NCBI GenBank assembly: GCA_024180945.1
Contig: JAKSGN010000007.1
Span: 3,782,001-3,846,000 of the forward strand
Reading direction: 5' to 3'
DNA length: 64,000 bases
Origin: Macrophomina tecta
Lineage: Eukaryota; Ascomycota; Dothideomycetes; Botryosphaeriales; Botryosphaeriaceae
Shown here: piece by piece, positions 24,401 through 35,287 of the stretch
Position numbering within the stretch: position 1 is the stretch's first letter
Layout of the letters: every line of letters starts with the position of its first letter
Made by a program: the position numbers and the translations under genes
Notes under the pieces: generated by a model
Told to the model about the DNA's origin: nothing
Database searches by the model: none
The model's input: only the letters and a program-made list of their open reading frames with translations

Positions 24401-26206
24401 GCCAAGAGATGGCGCGTTGTGACTCTCGATGGTCAACTTATTGACAAGTCCGGTACCATGTCTGGCGGTGGTACGCGAGTGGCAAAGGGTGCCATGTCGT
24501 CAAAATTGGCTGCTGATATGACTAAGGAACAAGTCGCCAAACTCGAGGTTGATCGTGACGCAATCGAGCAGCAATTCTCCGATCTTCAAGATGCCTTAAG
24601 AGAAGGAGAAAAGGTGCTAAGGGATTTGAACGACAAGATCCCCAGACTGGAGACCAAGGCCCAGAAGATTGCACTTGAGGTTGAGAGCTACGATCGAAAC
24701 ATTGCTGACGGACAACGACGTATCAAGGAAATTGCGGCTGAGCAGCAGCCCTCCAAATCAAACAAGACACGAATGGCCAGTCTTGAGAAGAACATTGCCG
24801 CCATGGCGAAGGAGATCAGCAAGCTCCATGCTGAGACCTCCAGCGTCGAAGAGGAGATCAAGGCCCTCCAGAACAAGATCATGGAGATTGGAGGTATCAA
24901 GCTTCGCACTCAGAAGGCCAAGGTAGACGGTCTCAAGGAGCAAATCGATACCCTCAACGAGGAAATGTCTTCAGCCGACGTGAACAGAGCGAAGGCTAAG
25001 AAGCAAAAAGCCAAGCATGAGAAGGCGCTTGTCGAGGCAGAGAAAGAGTTAGAAAAAGTGGCCGCTGAGATGGATAAGGTGGACGAAGATATGCGTGCTC
25101 AACGAAGGGATTCTAGCGGCTCGAGGCAGCAGGCTGAGGAAGCTCAGGACGCCCTTGAGGAGAAGAAAGAGGAGCTGCAGGCTCTCAAAGCCGAGCTCGA
25201 CACGAAGACTGCTGAGCTCAACGAAACTCGTGGCCTTGAGATCGAGATGCGGAACCAGCTCGAAGAGCACCAGAAAGCCCTCAAGGAGAACCAGGTTAAA
25301 TTGCGGCACTGGGAGGAAAAGCTGAACAAGCTTTCACTCACGAACATCAGCGACCTCGGTGAGGAGCAAGAGGCCGGCACTTTGCCGACCTACACCAAGG
25401 ATGAGCTGAAAGACATGGACAAGGGTCAGCTAAAGCGCGACATCGCTGCACTTGAAGAGAAAACGCAGAATGTTCAGGTGGAACTTGGTGTCCTCGCTGA
25501 GTACCGACGCCGTGTGGAGGAGCACGCCGCACGAAGCGCCGACCTTGCCACTGCTGTTGCTGAGCGCGATGCTGCCAAGAAACGCTGCGATGAGCTGCGC
25601 CGCCTACGCTTAGAGGGTTTTATGGAAGGCTTCAGCACAATCTCTCTCCGACTCAAGGAAATGTACCAAATGATCACCATGGGCGGCAATGCAGAGCTCG
25701 AACTTGTCGACTCCTTGGACCCGTTCTCAGAAGGCATATTGTTCAGTGTCATGCCGCCCAAGAAGAGCTGGAAAAATATTTCCAACTTGTCGGGTGGTGA
25801 GAAGACGTTGAGTAGTCTAGCGCTAGTGTTTGCGCTCCACCACTACAAGCCCACGCCCCTTTACGTCATGGACGAGATTGACGCGGCATTGGACTTCAGA
25901 AATGTATGTCGCACGCACACCGTGAACATTCCACGAAGGATAACTGACGTTTGATTCCAGGTTTCCATCGTTGCTAGCTATATTAAGGAGCGGACGAAGA
26001 ATGCTCAGTTCGTGGTGATCTCCCTGCGTAACAACATGTTCGAGCTTGCAGCCCGCTTGGTCGGTGTATACAAGGTCAACCATATGGTAAGCTCCCCTGA
26101 AATAAAATTCCCAACACCCACCCACAGATATGCTAATTATTCTGTCGGCTCATAGACAAAGAGTGTCACGGTGGAAAACCAAGATTACATCGTTCCGAGG
26201 ACTTAG
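21458..26206 (+). CDS. SMC4: Condensin subunit Smc4
   Basis: Exons 21458-25903, 25961-26086 and 26156-26206 encode 1540 residues. Smc4 pairs with Smc2 to form the condensin ATPase that compacts mitotic chromosomes. Residues 1-330 are a basic/acidic disordered region with repeated TP sites (KTPAPE, NTPVSG, KTPVPQ), plausible CDK targets. The head starts at ICITWLILKNFKSYAGRQEV. Walker A is GPNGSGKSN (366-374). Coiled coil follows to about 860, the hinge lies at about 865-985 (GFHGRLGNLGTIDQKYDIA to DKSGTMSGGG), and the return coil extends to about 1390. The ABC signature is NLSGGEKTLSSLALVFALHH (from 1443) and Walker B is PLYVMDEIDAALD. The C-terminal exons encode the end of the head. The subtype call rests on the LEDIIGTSKYKTPIEE segment and the long N-terminal extension. 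The start at 21458 is in ACAACAATG-TCC context. Confidence 0.95.
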
Positions 26207-26724
26207 GCCTTTCGTGACTTCATGTTTTAGTTTTGTGCGCTTTGAGTGCTGGCTTGGGTGCACAGGATCGGCAAATGGCCGGTCGAATCATCTGGATGCA
26301 GGTACGGATGTAATACCTGGAATGGGGCGGGATGGTTGGCTTCATTTTCGCGTTTGCAAGGCGTTTGAGGAGTCGTTTGAGGATACGGCGGTCACTCATC
26401 CGCATGACGGCACAGCTGTATGATAACGGGACTGCGCGCGAGCATATTGCACATGTGTGAGACTTCGTACTTCACTATACTATTTCTCTAAAAGAATCCG
26501 TGTCCCCCTTTGCTTTGCGACCCGCTGATGACAACTCATGTCCAAACGCCGAAAAGAAATGGGTATATCTACATTCAACAGAGTAAAAAGCCTTTAGCAT
26601 CGCAGAGCCTACCTACTAAGCCACCACCCGCGCTTTCGCGTCTCCGCTCAAAGCAATTGCTGTCCTCCTAGCCTAAAGCCGTGTCGCACAGCCATTTTAC
26701 CACATACAATTCATAGCTAACTTC
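26207..26724. other. Convergent 3' spacer between SMC4 and the BTB gene
   Basis: No supported gene. It presumably holds both 3' UTRs. Confidence 0.5.
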
Positions 26725-27937
26725 TTAATTCCCTGCACATGGCGGCGTCTCGGCATGTTCGTGGTAATGCTGGCACACACTCTTTACCCAAGGCTTGCAG
26801 CTCGCCAGCTTTGCAGCATCATCGCCGCACAATGCTTTCCCGGATGCAACGCAAGCGTTGCAGAAAGCGTAACCGCACGCTTCACACCTGTTGCTGCTCA
26901 ACCCCGGCTGCATGACGTCCCTGCAAGTCCAGCAGGCGCGCGTGCTAGTCCAGCTCGCGGGCTTCCAGGCCACGAGGTCATGGCGACTGAGGCCCTGTAA
27001 CTCAGGACGCTTGACGCGGACGACGAGCTCGCGCAGGAACTGCGGGTGCCACTCATCCGGGTGGCTGGCCAGCAGCACGTCTGTCTTCTTGAATGCGAAT
27101 AGATCGATGACGAGCTTGCGCAGCTGCGCCGTGTCGCGGATCTCGTCGTAGAGGGTGACGGTGTCGCTGGGCGTCGGAACTGAGTTGCTCTTCTCGGCGA
27201 GCTCCGCCACGCGGTCGACGACGGCGTTGCGCAGCGACTCGACCGACAGCCGGTCCGCCAGCCCGTAGAGCGAGAGAAGCAGGTAGAAGGCGACCTTGCC
27301 GCCGCGCGTGAAGATGTCGTCGAGCTGGCCGGTGTACCTGCAAGGATGGTCAGCATGTTCGAAATTCATGTTTGCAGCACGGGGCAGGGGGCTTCACGTA
27401 CGCCCACGAGAGGAAGAGCTCGAAGGTGGAGACGTCTTCAACTGGCAGGGAGAGTTCCTGAGAGAGACCCTCGGCGAAGGCACCAGTGAGCGCAGCGGCG
27501 AAAAAGGGCGAATGGTGCGTGAGGATGTCGCGATGGACCAGAAAGGGCTGGCTGTCGGTGCCAACAAGGATGGTGGAGATGGTGGTGAAGTTCTTGAATT
27601 GAGTCCTGTTGTGGAGGTTAGTTAATCTACCGGCAATGACCGTGCAGACCGGTGGGCTGCGGTCGACAGTAGCTGGGGATAGTAAAAGAACATGTCATGT
27701 GCGCCGAGCATGCCGTGCCTCCTTAGATTGGGCGGCTTATCAAAAGGTCGCAGAGGGTGGGTTGTGATGCCATTGCTGCCTTAGATAGGTAAAGCAAGCT
27801 ACACACCCTCCCCTTGCATATTCCCTGGAGTGAAAGCACACTCACCGAAGCGAGAACGGCCGACTACTCTTTGAGCGGGCTCCACCCCTCAGCGCCAGAG
27901 GCGTCCGCGCCCGAGGCTTTTCGGCTTCTGTTGCCAT
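26725..27937 (-). CDS. BTB/POZ-domain protein with a C-terminal cysteine cluster
   Basis: Exons in order are 27937-27846, 27605-27402 and 27337-26725, giving 302 residues. A basic N-terminal tail of about 30 residues leads into a fungal BTB domain. Its core is TILVGTDSQPFLVHRDILTH, then HSPFFAAALTGAF, VEDVSTFELFLSWAYTGQLD and LLSLYGLADRLSVESLRNAV. BTB domains mediate homodimerisation and, in some proteins, cullin-3 binding; a substrate is not predictable. The C-terminus has cysteines spaced C-x2-C-x12-C-x2-C-x4-C-x2-C (residues 234-261), which looks like a small zinc-binding module, followed by further Cys/His residues. The first intron (27845-27606, 240 nt) is unusually long for this window, so the N-terminal 30 residues are the least certain part. 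Confidence 0.75.
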
Positions 27938-29036
27938 AGCCAGATACTCGCGGAGGATGAGGCGCGCCACGGTCGCTCGTTTGAGGTGACGGTTGCAAGG
28001 CTGTTCTCCTGATATCAACGAGACCGGGAAGAATGCTGGCGCTTCCGGGAGAGATCAATGGGCGATGGCGACCGGAGGCCAAGAGGAACAGAGAAAGAGG
28101 AGGAAAGAGGAAGAGAAAGGATTTGCGGCCAGAGGAAGAGAGAAAAATGTAGATTGTGTGAGGTAGGACCTTGCTGCTGGCGCTGACAGCTGCGCGCTGA
28201 TACAGCACACGGCCAGAGGCTGCGCGCACGTTTGGCGGGTTGACAAGGGCACGCGCTGTTAGTCAATCAAGGAGGGGCGTGTGAGCCTGCGTCAAACGCA
28301 GGACTGTGTGGCATTCGTCATTATAAGCTGCAAGGACCGCGGCACGCCTCGTCTGTTCGCGTCGCTGGGCAGTTACGAGCGGCTGCCAGGGCTATGTGGC
28401 ATGGGGCTGCAAACTGTTCGCGTGGGGACCCCAAACGTTCCTTTGTCGGTGTCGCCCTCTGCCTGCCCGGATGCGGAAAGTCGACACGATATAGCCGCAT
28501 CTTAAGACACTAAAAAACAACACGGTCGGGCGGTCAGCGTTCTGCCATTATCGAACAACCAAGGCCATTCCCGGTCGTCAGGCTCTCTAGTGCCTGAAGG
28601 CTCCAGCGACCGTGGCCTATCGCCACGGTACCTGAACATCGCACGCCATCATCGTTTGCTTATCCTGCGTATTCAATCGCATTACAGGACCAATCCAGAG
28701 CTTGTCAGTTTTCCGAGTTGGCGACCGTTTTCATGCCGCCTCCCGCCTGCCGAGGATCCGGACCCTGCGCAATGTCCGTTGCCGCCAATAAGTAGCCACC
28801 AAATCGAAACGTCAGCAAAAAGGCCGCCTATGCGCACTCGACTGCCCGCCGGCTATATCTTGATTTTTAAAAGTGCATACAGAACCGAAGCTGGAAACCA
28901 GAAAGCCGTAGACTTTTAACCCTTAATCCCGAATGCACACGTTCGCCAAAGGAAATAACCGGTCCGCCTAGATGCGATGCTTCTCGCTCTCTGCAGCTTT
29001 CTGTTAGCGGTGCGACCTACGTGCCCTTGATCAAGC
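27938..29036. other. Spacer upstream of the BTB gene
   Basis: About 1.1 kb with no supported gene. The part next to the BTB start is purine/pyrimidine-skewed (AGAGGAAGAG-type strings near 28085-28145), consistent with a fungal leader on the minus strand. Confidence 0.45.
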
Positions 29037-30543
29037 CTATTTCTCACCGAGTCGAGAGTAGAGCATGTAGAGTGCCATCTGGTTACACTCCTGCGTGCCC
29101 GTGATCGTAACAAGACGCTCATTGCTATTATCCTGCGGTTCGTTGATCTTGATGACGCTGCCGCTGAGTTGTCGGATCTCATTGATCTTAGCGCCACCCT
29201 TACCGATGATGGCGCCCACCATATCGTTGGGGATGAAAATCTGTTGCGTCATGGGCTGGCCAGGCATCATTCCCTGCATTGGTTGCGCGGGTTGACCGGC
29301 ATGGCTGGGCTGCGCGACGTGAGGAGCACCATACTGCTGGGGTTGATGCGGCCCAGCACCCGTATAGGCATGGCGGGGCGACCCGGCCCCGTAGTGAAGA
29401 GGCGCCTGTGGCTGTTGCGGATACTGGCCGTGCATGGGGGCTCCGTAGCCAGCAGCTGGAGTCCTCTGTGCCTGGGGGCCCTTGCGGTGAAAGGTGTCGG
29501 GAGGGCCCCATTGACCGCCTGCGGGCTGAGGAACATAAGGCACGACCTGCATGCCACCAGGAACGACCCCGGCTGGGCCACCGCTGCGAGTTGCATATGC
29601 GGAAGCTGCCGGTCCACCAAACCTCTCGGTCAGCTGTTCAACCAAAGTACTTCCCACGTAGTACGTCGCGATATGGACGGCGTCGGCGACACCTAGAACG
29701 ACAAGCGACCGCTCCGTTGAAAGTGGAAGGCACGAATCAGAAGCATTGAGCCGGGCACCCGAAGCCTCTTGTATTTCGCGAATCCGCACACCGGACTTGC
29801 CAATAATCGAGCCAATCAGAATGTGGGGAATGAGAAGGCGAAGGGGGTATGTCTTAGACTGCGGGGTAGAAGGCGAGTTGAGATCTTCGTTATTCAGCGT
29901 GCGAATAATTAGCCCAAAAGCCTGCGGATTGTCAGCTTGGGCCATTGGAAATAGGCGCGAACAATCCACTTACCTTCGCAACAGCATCTACAAGGCCGCT
30001 GACAGTCAGGATACGCTCAACAGCACCCCTCGAGTAGTCGCTCACAGTGCACTTAGCTCCTGACATGCGGCGAATCTGCGTGACATTCTCACCGCCCTTG
30101 CCAATGACGGTGGCAGCCTCAGCACTAGAGATGATGGCGCGCACATGAAGCCAATTCGACTCATCCTGGTGACCAGCAGTGACAGCCTGCGAGGTAGGGG
30201 GACCGTTGACGGTCGAGGTGGATTGGATGGGAAGTGTGTCGGGGGCAGCAGTTGCAGCAGTGGTCGGAGCGTCCGGGACAACAGTATCGCCCTGGACATC
30301 CTGAGTACCGTTCTGGGCAACGGGGCCAGGTGCTTCGGAATCGCTCTTGGCCGAGTCGGAAGGAGCTGAAGTGGATTGCGGCTCAGGAGCTGAAGGGGGT
30401 TGTTCGGTGGACTCGTCTTTGACGACCTTGTCCAGAGCGGGACGCTTCGCGTCGGGCTGGTCGCCGGGGCCCGACGGGGATGAGGGCTCTTCCAGCGGGC
30501 GCTTCTGGCTGGGCGCCGTGGCAGTGGTGGGAGATGCAGACAT
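29037..30543 (-). CDS. Triple KH-domain RNA-binding protein (Rnc1/PBP2/PCBP type)
   Basis: Exons 30543-29974 and 29921-29037 encode 484 residues. Three KH domains each carry the GXXG RNA-binding loop: VIGKGGENVTQIRRMSGAKC (KH1, about 130-190), IIGKSGVRIREIQEASGARL (KH2, about 215-290) and IIGKGGAKINEIRQLSGSVI (KH3, about 415-482). The first 125 residues are Ser/Pro/Ala-rich and disordered. A Gln/Pro/Gly/His-rich linker with QQP- and QPQ-type strings separates KH2 from KH3, as is usual in this poly(C)-binding group. Relatives bind mRNA and regulate its stability or localisation (fission yeast Rnc1, budding yeast Hek2/Pbp2). Which of these is the true orthologue cannot be settled by eye. A 52-nt intron (29973-29922) lies just after KH1. 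It diverges from the CENP-K gene. Confidence 0.88.
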
Positions 30544-31549
30544 TGTTGCCCTACTGTATCAAAGTAAAGGATGCTTCAGGCTCTTTCAGGCTCTTTCAGG
30601 CTCAGAGGACCAGATCGGGTCGTAAAGTTCTTCGTATTGCTCGATTTACGTACAGCAGAGGGCTGTCGAAGGAAAACTTGCTGGAGGGCGGATCGGCAAA
30701 GGGACTTGAGTGTCTGGGTGGTGTGGGCAGTCGCCAGGAGAATGATGCAGTGTGCGGGTGGCGGCGAGGAGAGGAAGATCGGTTGGAAGAGGAGCTCGCT
30801 CAAGAGCGGAATTGAGAGGAGTGCCAGTGGTGGTGAGCTGGAGTGAGGGAGCGGTCTGGTGCAGGAGCTGGGGCCGAAGAAGACGAAGACTCTCAGTAAA
30901 CGCGCCCGCCAAAGCAAACCTTGCAGCGTCGTCGCAGCGCGAGTAGCGGAGCGCTTGAGCAGCAGCAGCGCCCGGGCGGAAAAGCCTAGGGGAGACGAGG
31001 TGGATGGGAGCAGCGATACGGTCGATGAATGAGGTGGTGTGGAAGTCGCGAGGGCGAGGGCAGGGAGAAGAGGTTGCGATGGTCGTCGGGCGGGCAGGAA
31101 CAGGCAAGCGACATAGGTAGAAGCTAGCAGAACGGCCCCGGTGCGGGAGGCGAGTTGTTCCGTGGGCACGCGCGCGTCCACGGCACTGCGACTGTCATTC
31201 CCTTTTGGCGACAGCTGGCAGCCTGGTGGTCGTAACTACCTGGCCCGCAGACCGGCATCCGCTGCCTGGCTCCTTTGTTGCGTGCGCGCGTGGAGGCTGT
31301 CGCTGAAGGTCCTGCGCCGCCAGAGCGCCGCCAAAGTGTGCCGTCGTGACAGCCAACCTCACTCCCTTCTCCCCTTCTCGGGTCCCACAGACATTGTGCT
31401 GCTCGGCCTGGCATCGGCGACTCGCGGCGCCTGCAATCTCATTAGACTCTACCCGTCCGCTCCCCGTTTCGCAGCGACTCGCGCAGCTCAGCCCCCGCCT
31501 GGAGCTCGGGTGCGTGCTATTCCGCGTCTGCTCAACACCAGCGTCCATC
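30544..31549. promoter_or_regulatory. Divergent promoter region of the KH-protein and CENP-K genes
   Basis: A 1-kb head-to-head interval. Next to the KH start are tandem CTCTTTCAGG units (30574-30603). The rest is G/A-rich on the plus strand, i.e. C/T-rich in the sense of the KH gene. No gene is supported inside it; long frames on both strands are compositional. Confidence 0.5.
30574..30603. repeat. Tandem 10-bp repeat (CTCTTTCAGG), about 3 copies
   Basis: Two perfect copies with partial copies on both sides, immediately upstream of the KH-protein start, probably in its 5' leader. Confidence 0.85.
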
Positions 31550-32669
31550 ATGGACCTCACTCGCTCCGACGCGCTTCCGGCAATTCACCGCTATGCTGCC
31601 AAGCTTACATCCGCGCAACAGGCTCAGAGAGAGGTCGATATTCCCGATCATGCCGCCTTCGAAGTTCGGCTCGACCAGACAGTGCACGAACTACAAGACC
31701 GCGTCGGGGAACTGCAGCGCGCCTTGAACGAGGTATGTACAGTCTCATGTTGACATCAAAGGGTCAATACTGATGATTATTTTCCTTCAGCTTCGAACGT
31801 CATCTCGCCAGCGGGTCCTTCATACCCCTTCTTCTCATGCCCGGGAACGCCTCCGTCAACTTCGAGTCTTGAAGGACGCCTATGAGCACATCGCTCCAGC
31901 GAAGCCCCCCCTTCCGATCTCCTCGTCTGTGCTGCCCGCTCTTCTGACTACAAGCATCATTCGACAGTGTATTGTCGAAGCCAGTGATGTTGTCAGGGCC
32001 ACTCGTGCCAAGCTCGTGACCGCACAGAGAGACCTTGAGCGCGAAGAGAAGAGTGTCCAGGACGCCTATGCAATTGCTAGGAGCTTGGAGAGTCGCGTTG
32101 CCCAAGTGGGGTTTGCGACCCAGGATCGTGTTGCAAAGCCAAGTTCTCAATTCGCACAAGAGCTATTAATTGCAACTCGCAAGCGAAAGCAGAGATACGA
32201 CATCGATAGCAGACGACTGCAGTCCGCTCTAGAGAACTTCATCGAGGAGCATCTGGCCGCGTCTGTCGCTGCAGAAGACCTTGGTGGGCCCGTAGTGGGT
32301 GAGCTCATGGATATTGACGAAGAGACGTTGGCTGCCGGCTTCTCACAGCACGGAAAAGTACGGCCACTGAAGCAAGGAAAGGCCGCGGTAGACAAGAGGC
32401 AGAGGCGTATCGATGATACCTGGGGCAGGATGGCTGCGGTCGGCGATGAGCCCCTTACTGAGAAGGATGCTGCCGCTACAGATGTTAAGTCTCTTATAGA
32501 AGATTTGCTACAGGCATTAGTCGGCGAGAGCGATGGAGGGGAATACGTGGAACTGACAAGAGATTCCGCAGCTGCTCGGTTCTTGGTGCGAGCAAAGGTT
32601 GCGCAGCTCCATCCAAAGGACGCAAGGAAAATGCGGCTCGTAGATTTTGGCCGAGATCTAGATATGTGA
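31550..32669 (+). CDS. Inner-kinetochore protein CENP-K (Sim4 family)
   Basis: Exons 31550-31732 and 31791-32669 encode 353 residues. CENP-K (fission yeast Sim4) is part of the constitutive centromere-associated network, with CENP-H/I. The layout agrees with the family: helical N-terminus, a coiled coil (DLEREEKSVQDAYAIARSLE), then ALENFIEEHLAASV, which parallels the human LGEFLEDHFPLP segment. It ends with VKSLIEDLLQALVG and ARFLVRAKVAQLHPKDARKM before RLVDFGRDLDM. That ending resembles the CENP-K C-terminus, where a hydrophobic LLR-type helix is followed by an HPxDxxxxRL motif. Recognition rests on this C-terminal similarity and coiled-coil layout. The 58-nt intron has GTATGT and CAG ends. 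Confidence 0.75.
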
Positions 32670-33219
32670 CGGATTCGGCTCGACAGTGGCGATTCGTCAC
32701 GGAGATCTGGGCGAGCCAGGTCAATGATGCTCTTCCTTAACGAACCCACTAGCCATGTGCTTGCTGCGCAAAGAGACTATGACTCCAAAGCTTGGGTTGT
32801 GATGACTGAACTGCATAAAGGGCTAAGTAGAATGTAAGATATTAAGGATGAGCATATGCATTCAGGTGGCCGCTTCTGCTCCCCACAACAGAGACGTAAT
32901 ATACTGGTATTGAAACTCGCAGCCAAAGACCGACTCTCCCCGTATCGCAAGGGATTCACTTGGAACGATGTACAGGCCGGTCAAACGTCCAAGCCCTTGC
33001 ATGCTTTTGGAGGGGCTTGCAGCGGAGCGATGTGTCAGTGAGGGCCGCAGCTGGGTGATGCTGTCGTGGGGTCGGGCTGCTCTATGTACTTTTTAGGACT
33101 AGCGCATATTTGTTAGCGCGCACAACTGAACGTTTGGCGAGCGAAACTACACACGTCCAGTCGGATAACGACGACTTCGAAAGCCATACCACCGACGCTG
33201 CACAGGAAAATCAGTCGCC
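32670..33219. other. Spacer between CENP-K and eL29
   Basis: About 550 bp with no supported gene; it contains the eL29 promoter. Confidence 0.5.
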
Positions 33220-33670
33220 ATGGCCAGTAAGTACCATACCTATGCCTGAATGCTCTCACACGCTGACTTGATACTTCTCAGAGTCCAAGAACTCGTCTCA
33301 GCACAACCAGTCCAAGAAGGCTCACCGTAACGGGTACGCACCACCACGACTGCTCTTTCGATCGGCTTTGCCTAATTTGCGTCGACCTTACTCCCGCTGC
33401 TTTCAGCGGTTAAATCCGCCAGAGAAGTTCCAATGTGTTTCTGACCCGCTGCGCGCAACAGTATCAAGAAGCCTAAGACACACCGCTACCCGTCGCTCAA
33501 GGGTGTCGACCCCAAGTTCAGGAGGAACCACAGGCATGCGCTTCACGGCACCATGAGGGCGCTGGTGCGTATCTCCCTCCGAATGTCGGGAATCTGTGTG
33601 AGCATCGACAGCTAATATACCCGGCGTCTTATAGAAGGAGGTAAAGGAAGGCAAGCGCGATGCGGCGTAA
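33220..33670 (+). CDS. RPL29: 60S ribosomal protein eL29
   Basis: Four tiny exons (33220-33226, 33282-33333, 33462-33564, 33635-33670) encode 65 residues. The sequence reads AKSKNSSQHNQSKKAHRNGI, KKPKTHRYPSLKGVDPKFRR and NHRHALHGTMRAL, which is the eL29 family through its length. The protein is very basic and sits on the 60S subunit near the P/E-site side, where it affects subunit joining. The first exon is only 7 nt (ATG, GCC and one base), a common design for fungal ribosomal protein genes. Any gene finder that skips it will miss the start. Confidence 0.93.
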
Positions 33671-35287
33671 ACGAGACGCAGGAGTACCCGGAGATGGTCT
33701 TGACGGCATGAAATCTAAATCGGCTGGCGTTTATCGAGCTGGTCGCATTGATACAGCCTCTGTACGGGAAAATGGAAAATGGCTTTTCGATCCCGAACGA
33801 TCTATCGATTCCCTTGCGTTCCAGTCGATCGTAAACATCTGGCCCGGCTGATGCAGCAACCCGACCTGGTGATAACGCATTTCTTTGCTATACTCGTCTA
33901 TACACGGCATTAGTGTGTACAGCCCCGCGCCCAGCCCATGCGCGAATGCTGAAGGATTTCTTCGTGCCAAAATTACTTGCCCTTACATTACCAAACATCC
34001 AGCCTCTTCCGTGGGGTCCGGGTGCATGGAGAAGAGGCCACATACCTTTTAACACTGCCTCATCAATGTACATCTTTAATTTCTTCAGTTAAACTTGGAT
34101 GCTGTACCCTCAGTTCTGAATGCTATCCCATATTGTTTCGGGCTAATGGGATGGTCACTGGACTTGATCTGATTATGATCATAGCTATCATTACTGCAGT
34201 CCGCTCACTTTGAATGGTTGGCAGCCGTGCAGGCAGTTCCCAGCTACGTGACGACAGAAGTATCCCTCATTTCCGCTGTATTTCCAAGTGCCTGGTAAGA
34301 CCTTCCGCAAGATCTGTCTTAAAATTCTCCCATATCGAGCGCTATTGTTCGAGGCTGATGTGTCAGTTCGGGTATAAATATATATTTGGACTTACTTGTG
34401 TATGCCGCACAACAATTCCTAGCAGTCCATGGGAGTATTCCTAGACACAGTTTCTTGCAAAAGCTCGTTAGTCGACCTTGCATGTCGATGTGAGTCCGTC
34501 TCGACGCAGCAGACTTTCACCGACAACACTCTTGAGAGGAGCTTTGGTGTTGGATAACAAGGTACCCTTATCGCCGTTCTGCAAGGCTAATATCGGACCT
34601 TTGAAGTGTCAGTCTCATGTCAGTGTTTCGAGAATGCCGCAGAGGATATCGAATTTCGGTGGCGCAATCAGTATTGGCTATCACTGCCACTCGAAATGAC
34701 TGGGCTTCGGAACCTAAGGCGTGATAACAGTCACCTATGGTGAGCGGAAGCTATGGCCCCAATGAAAATGAAATTAGTCTCTTTGATATGTATGGCTGGC
34801 TGGCTGCTTCAATTCCCCTCAAAAATGATAAATCGCTGTGCTGATACCCGCCGGTGAGGCCCAATATCCTTCGCGTCGTAGGAGATTTGGATGAAGCGGG
34901 GACGGTGCAAGCATTCAGTATTGGGAAATATTAGTAGCGTAAGAGAGTCCCGTATATGAAGTTGTGAAAACATGTTGATCAAATGTTGAAAGTGCCAATG
35001 ACGATCACGTCCCGACAACTGCTTAGTCCTTACAATCGATGGTTCACTGGATGCTGCGCTATCCACTAGTCGTAGGTGCGTGTGGAAGCGCTTACTGCGA
35101 AGTTTTACTCCCTCCGCTGCCACTGACTTTCCTTTCTTATATGGTCACTAAGCCTTCCTGCTTTGGCGTCGCTCAGAAGAACTCAGATTCGATCATCCAC
35201 CGCACGCAACCACCGCCGCGCACCCATCCAACCACTCCCACACTACTTGCCGTCACGACAGACATACAGATCCGGGTGAGCAAAACC
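33671..35287. other. Spacer between eL29 and the unrecognised 35-kb gene
   Basis: About 1.6 kb with no supported gene and only short frames. An open frame in phase with the downstream gene begins at 35039. Its translation before 35288 is hydrophobic and Pro/Thr-rich and is more likely leader. Confidence 0.45.
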
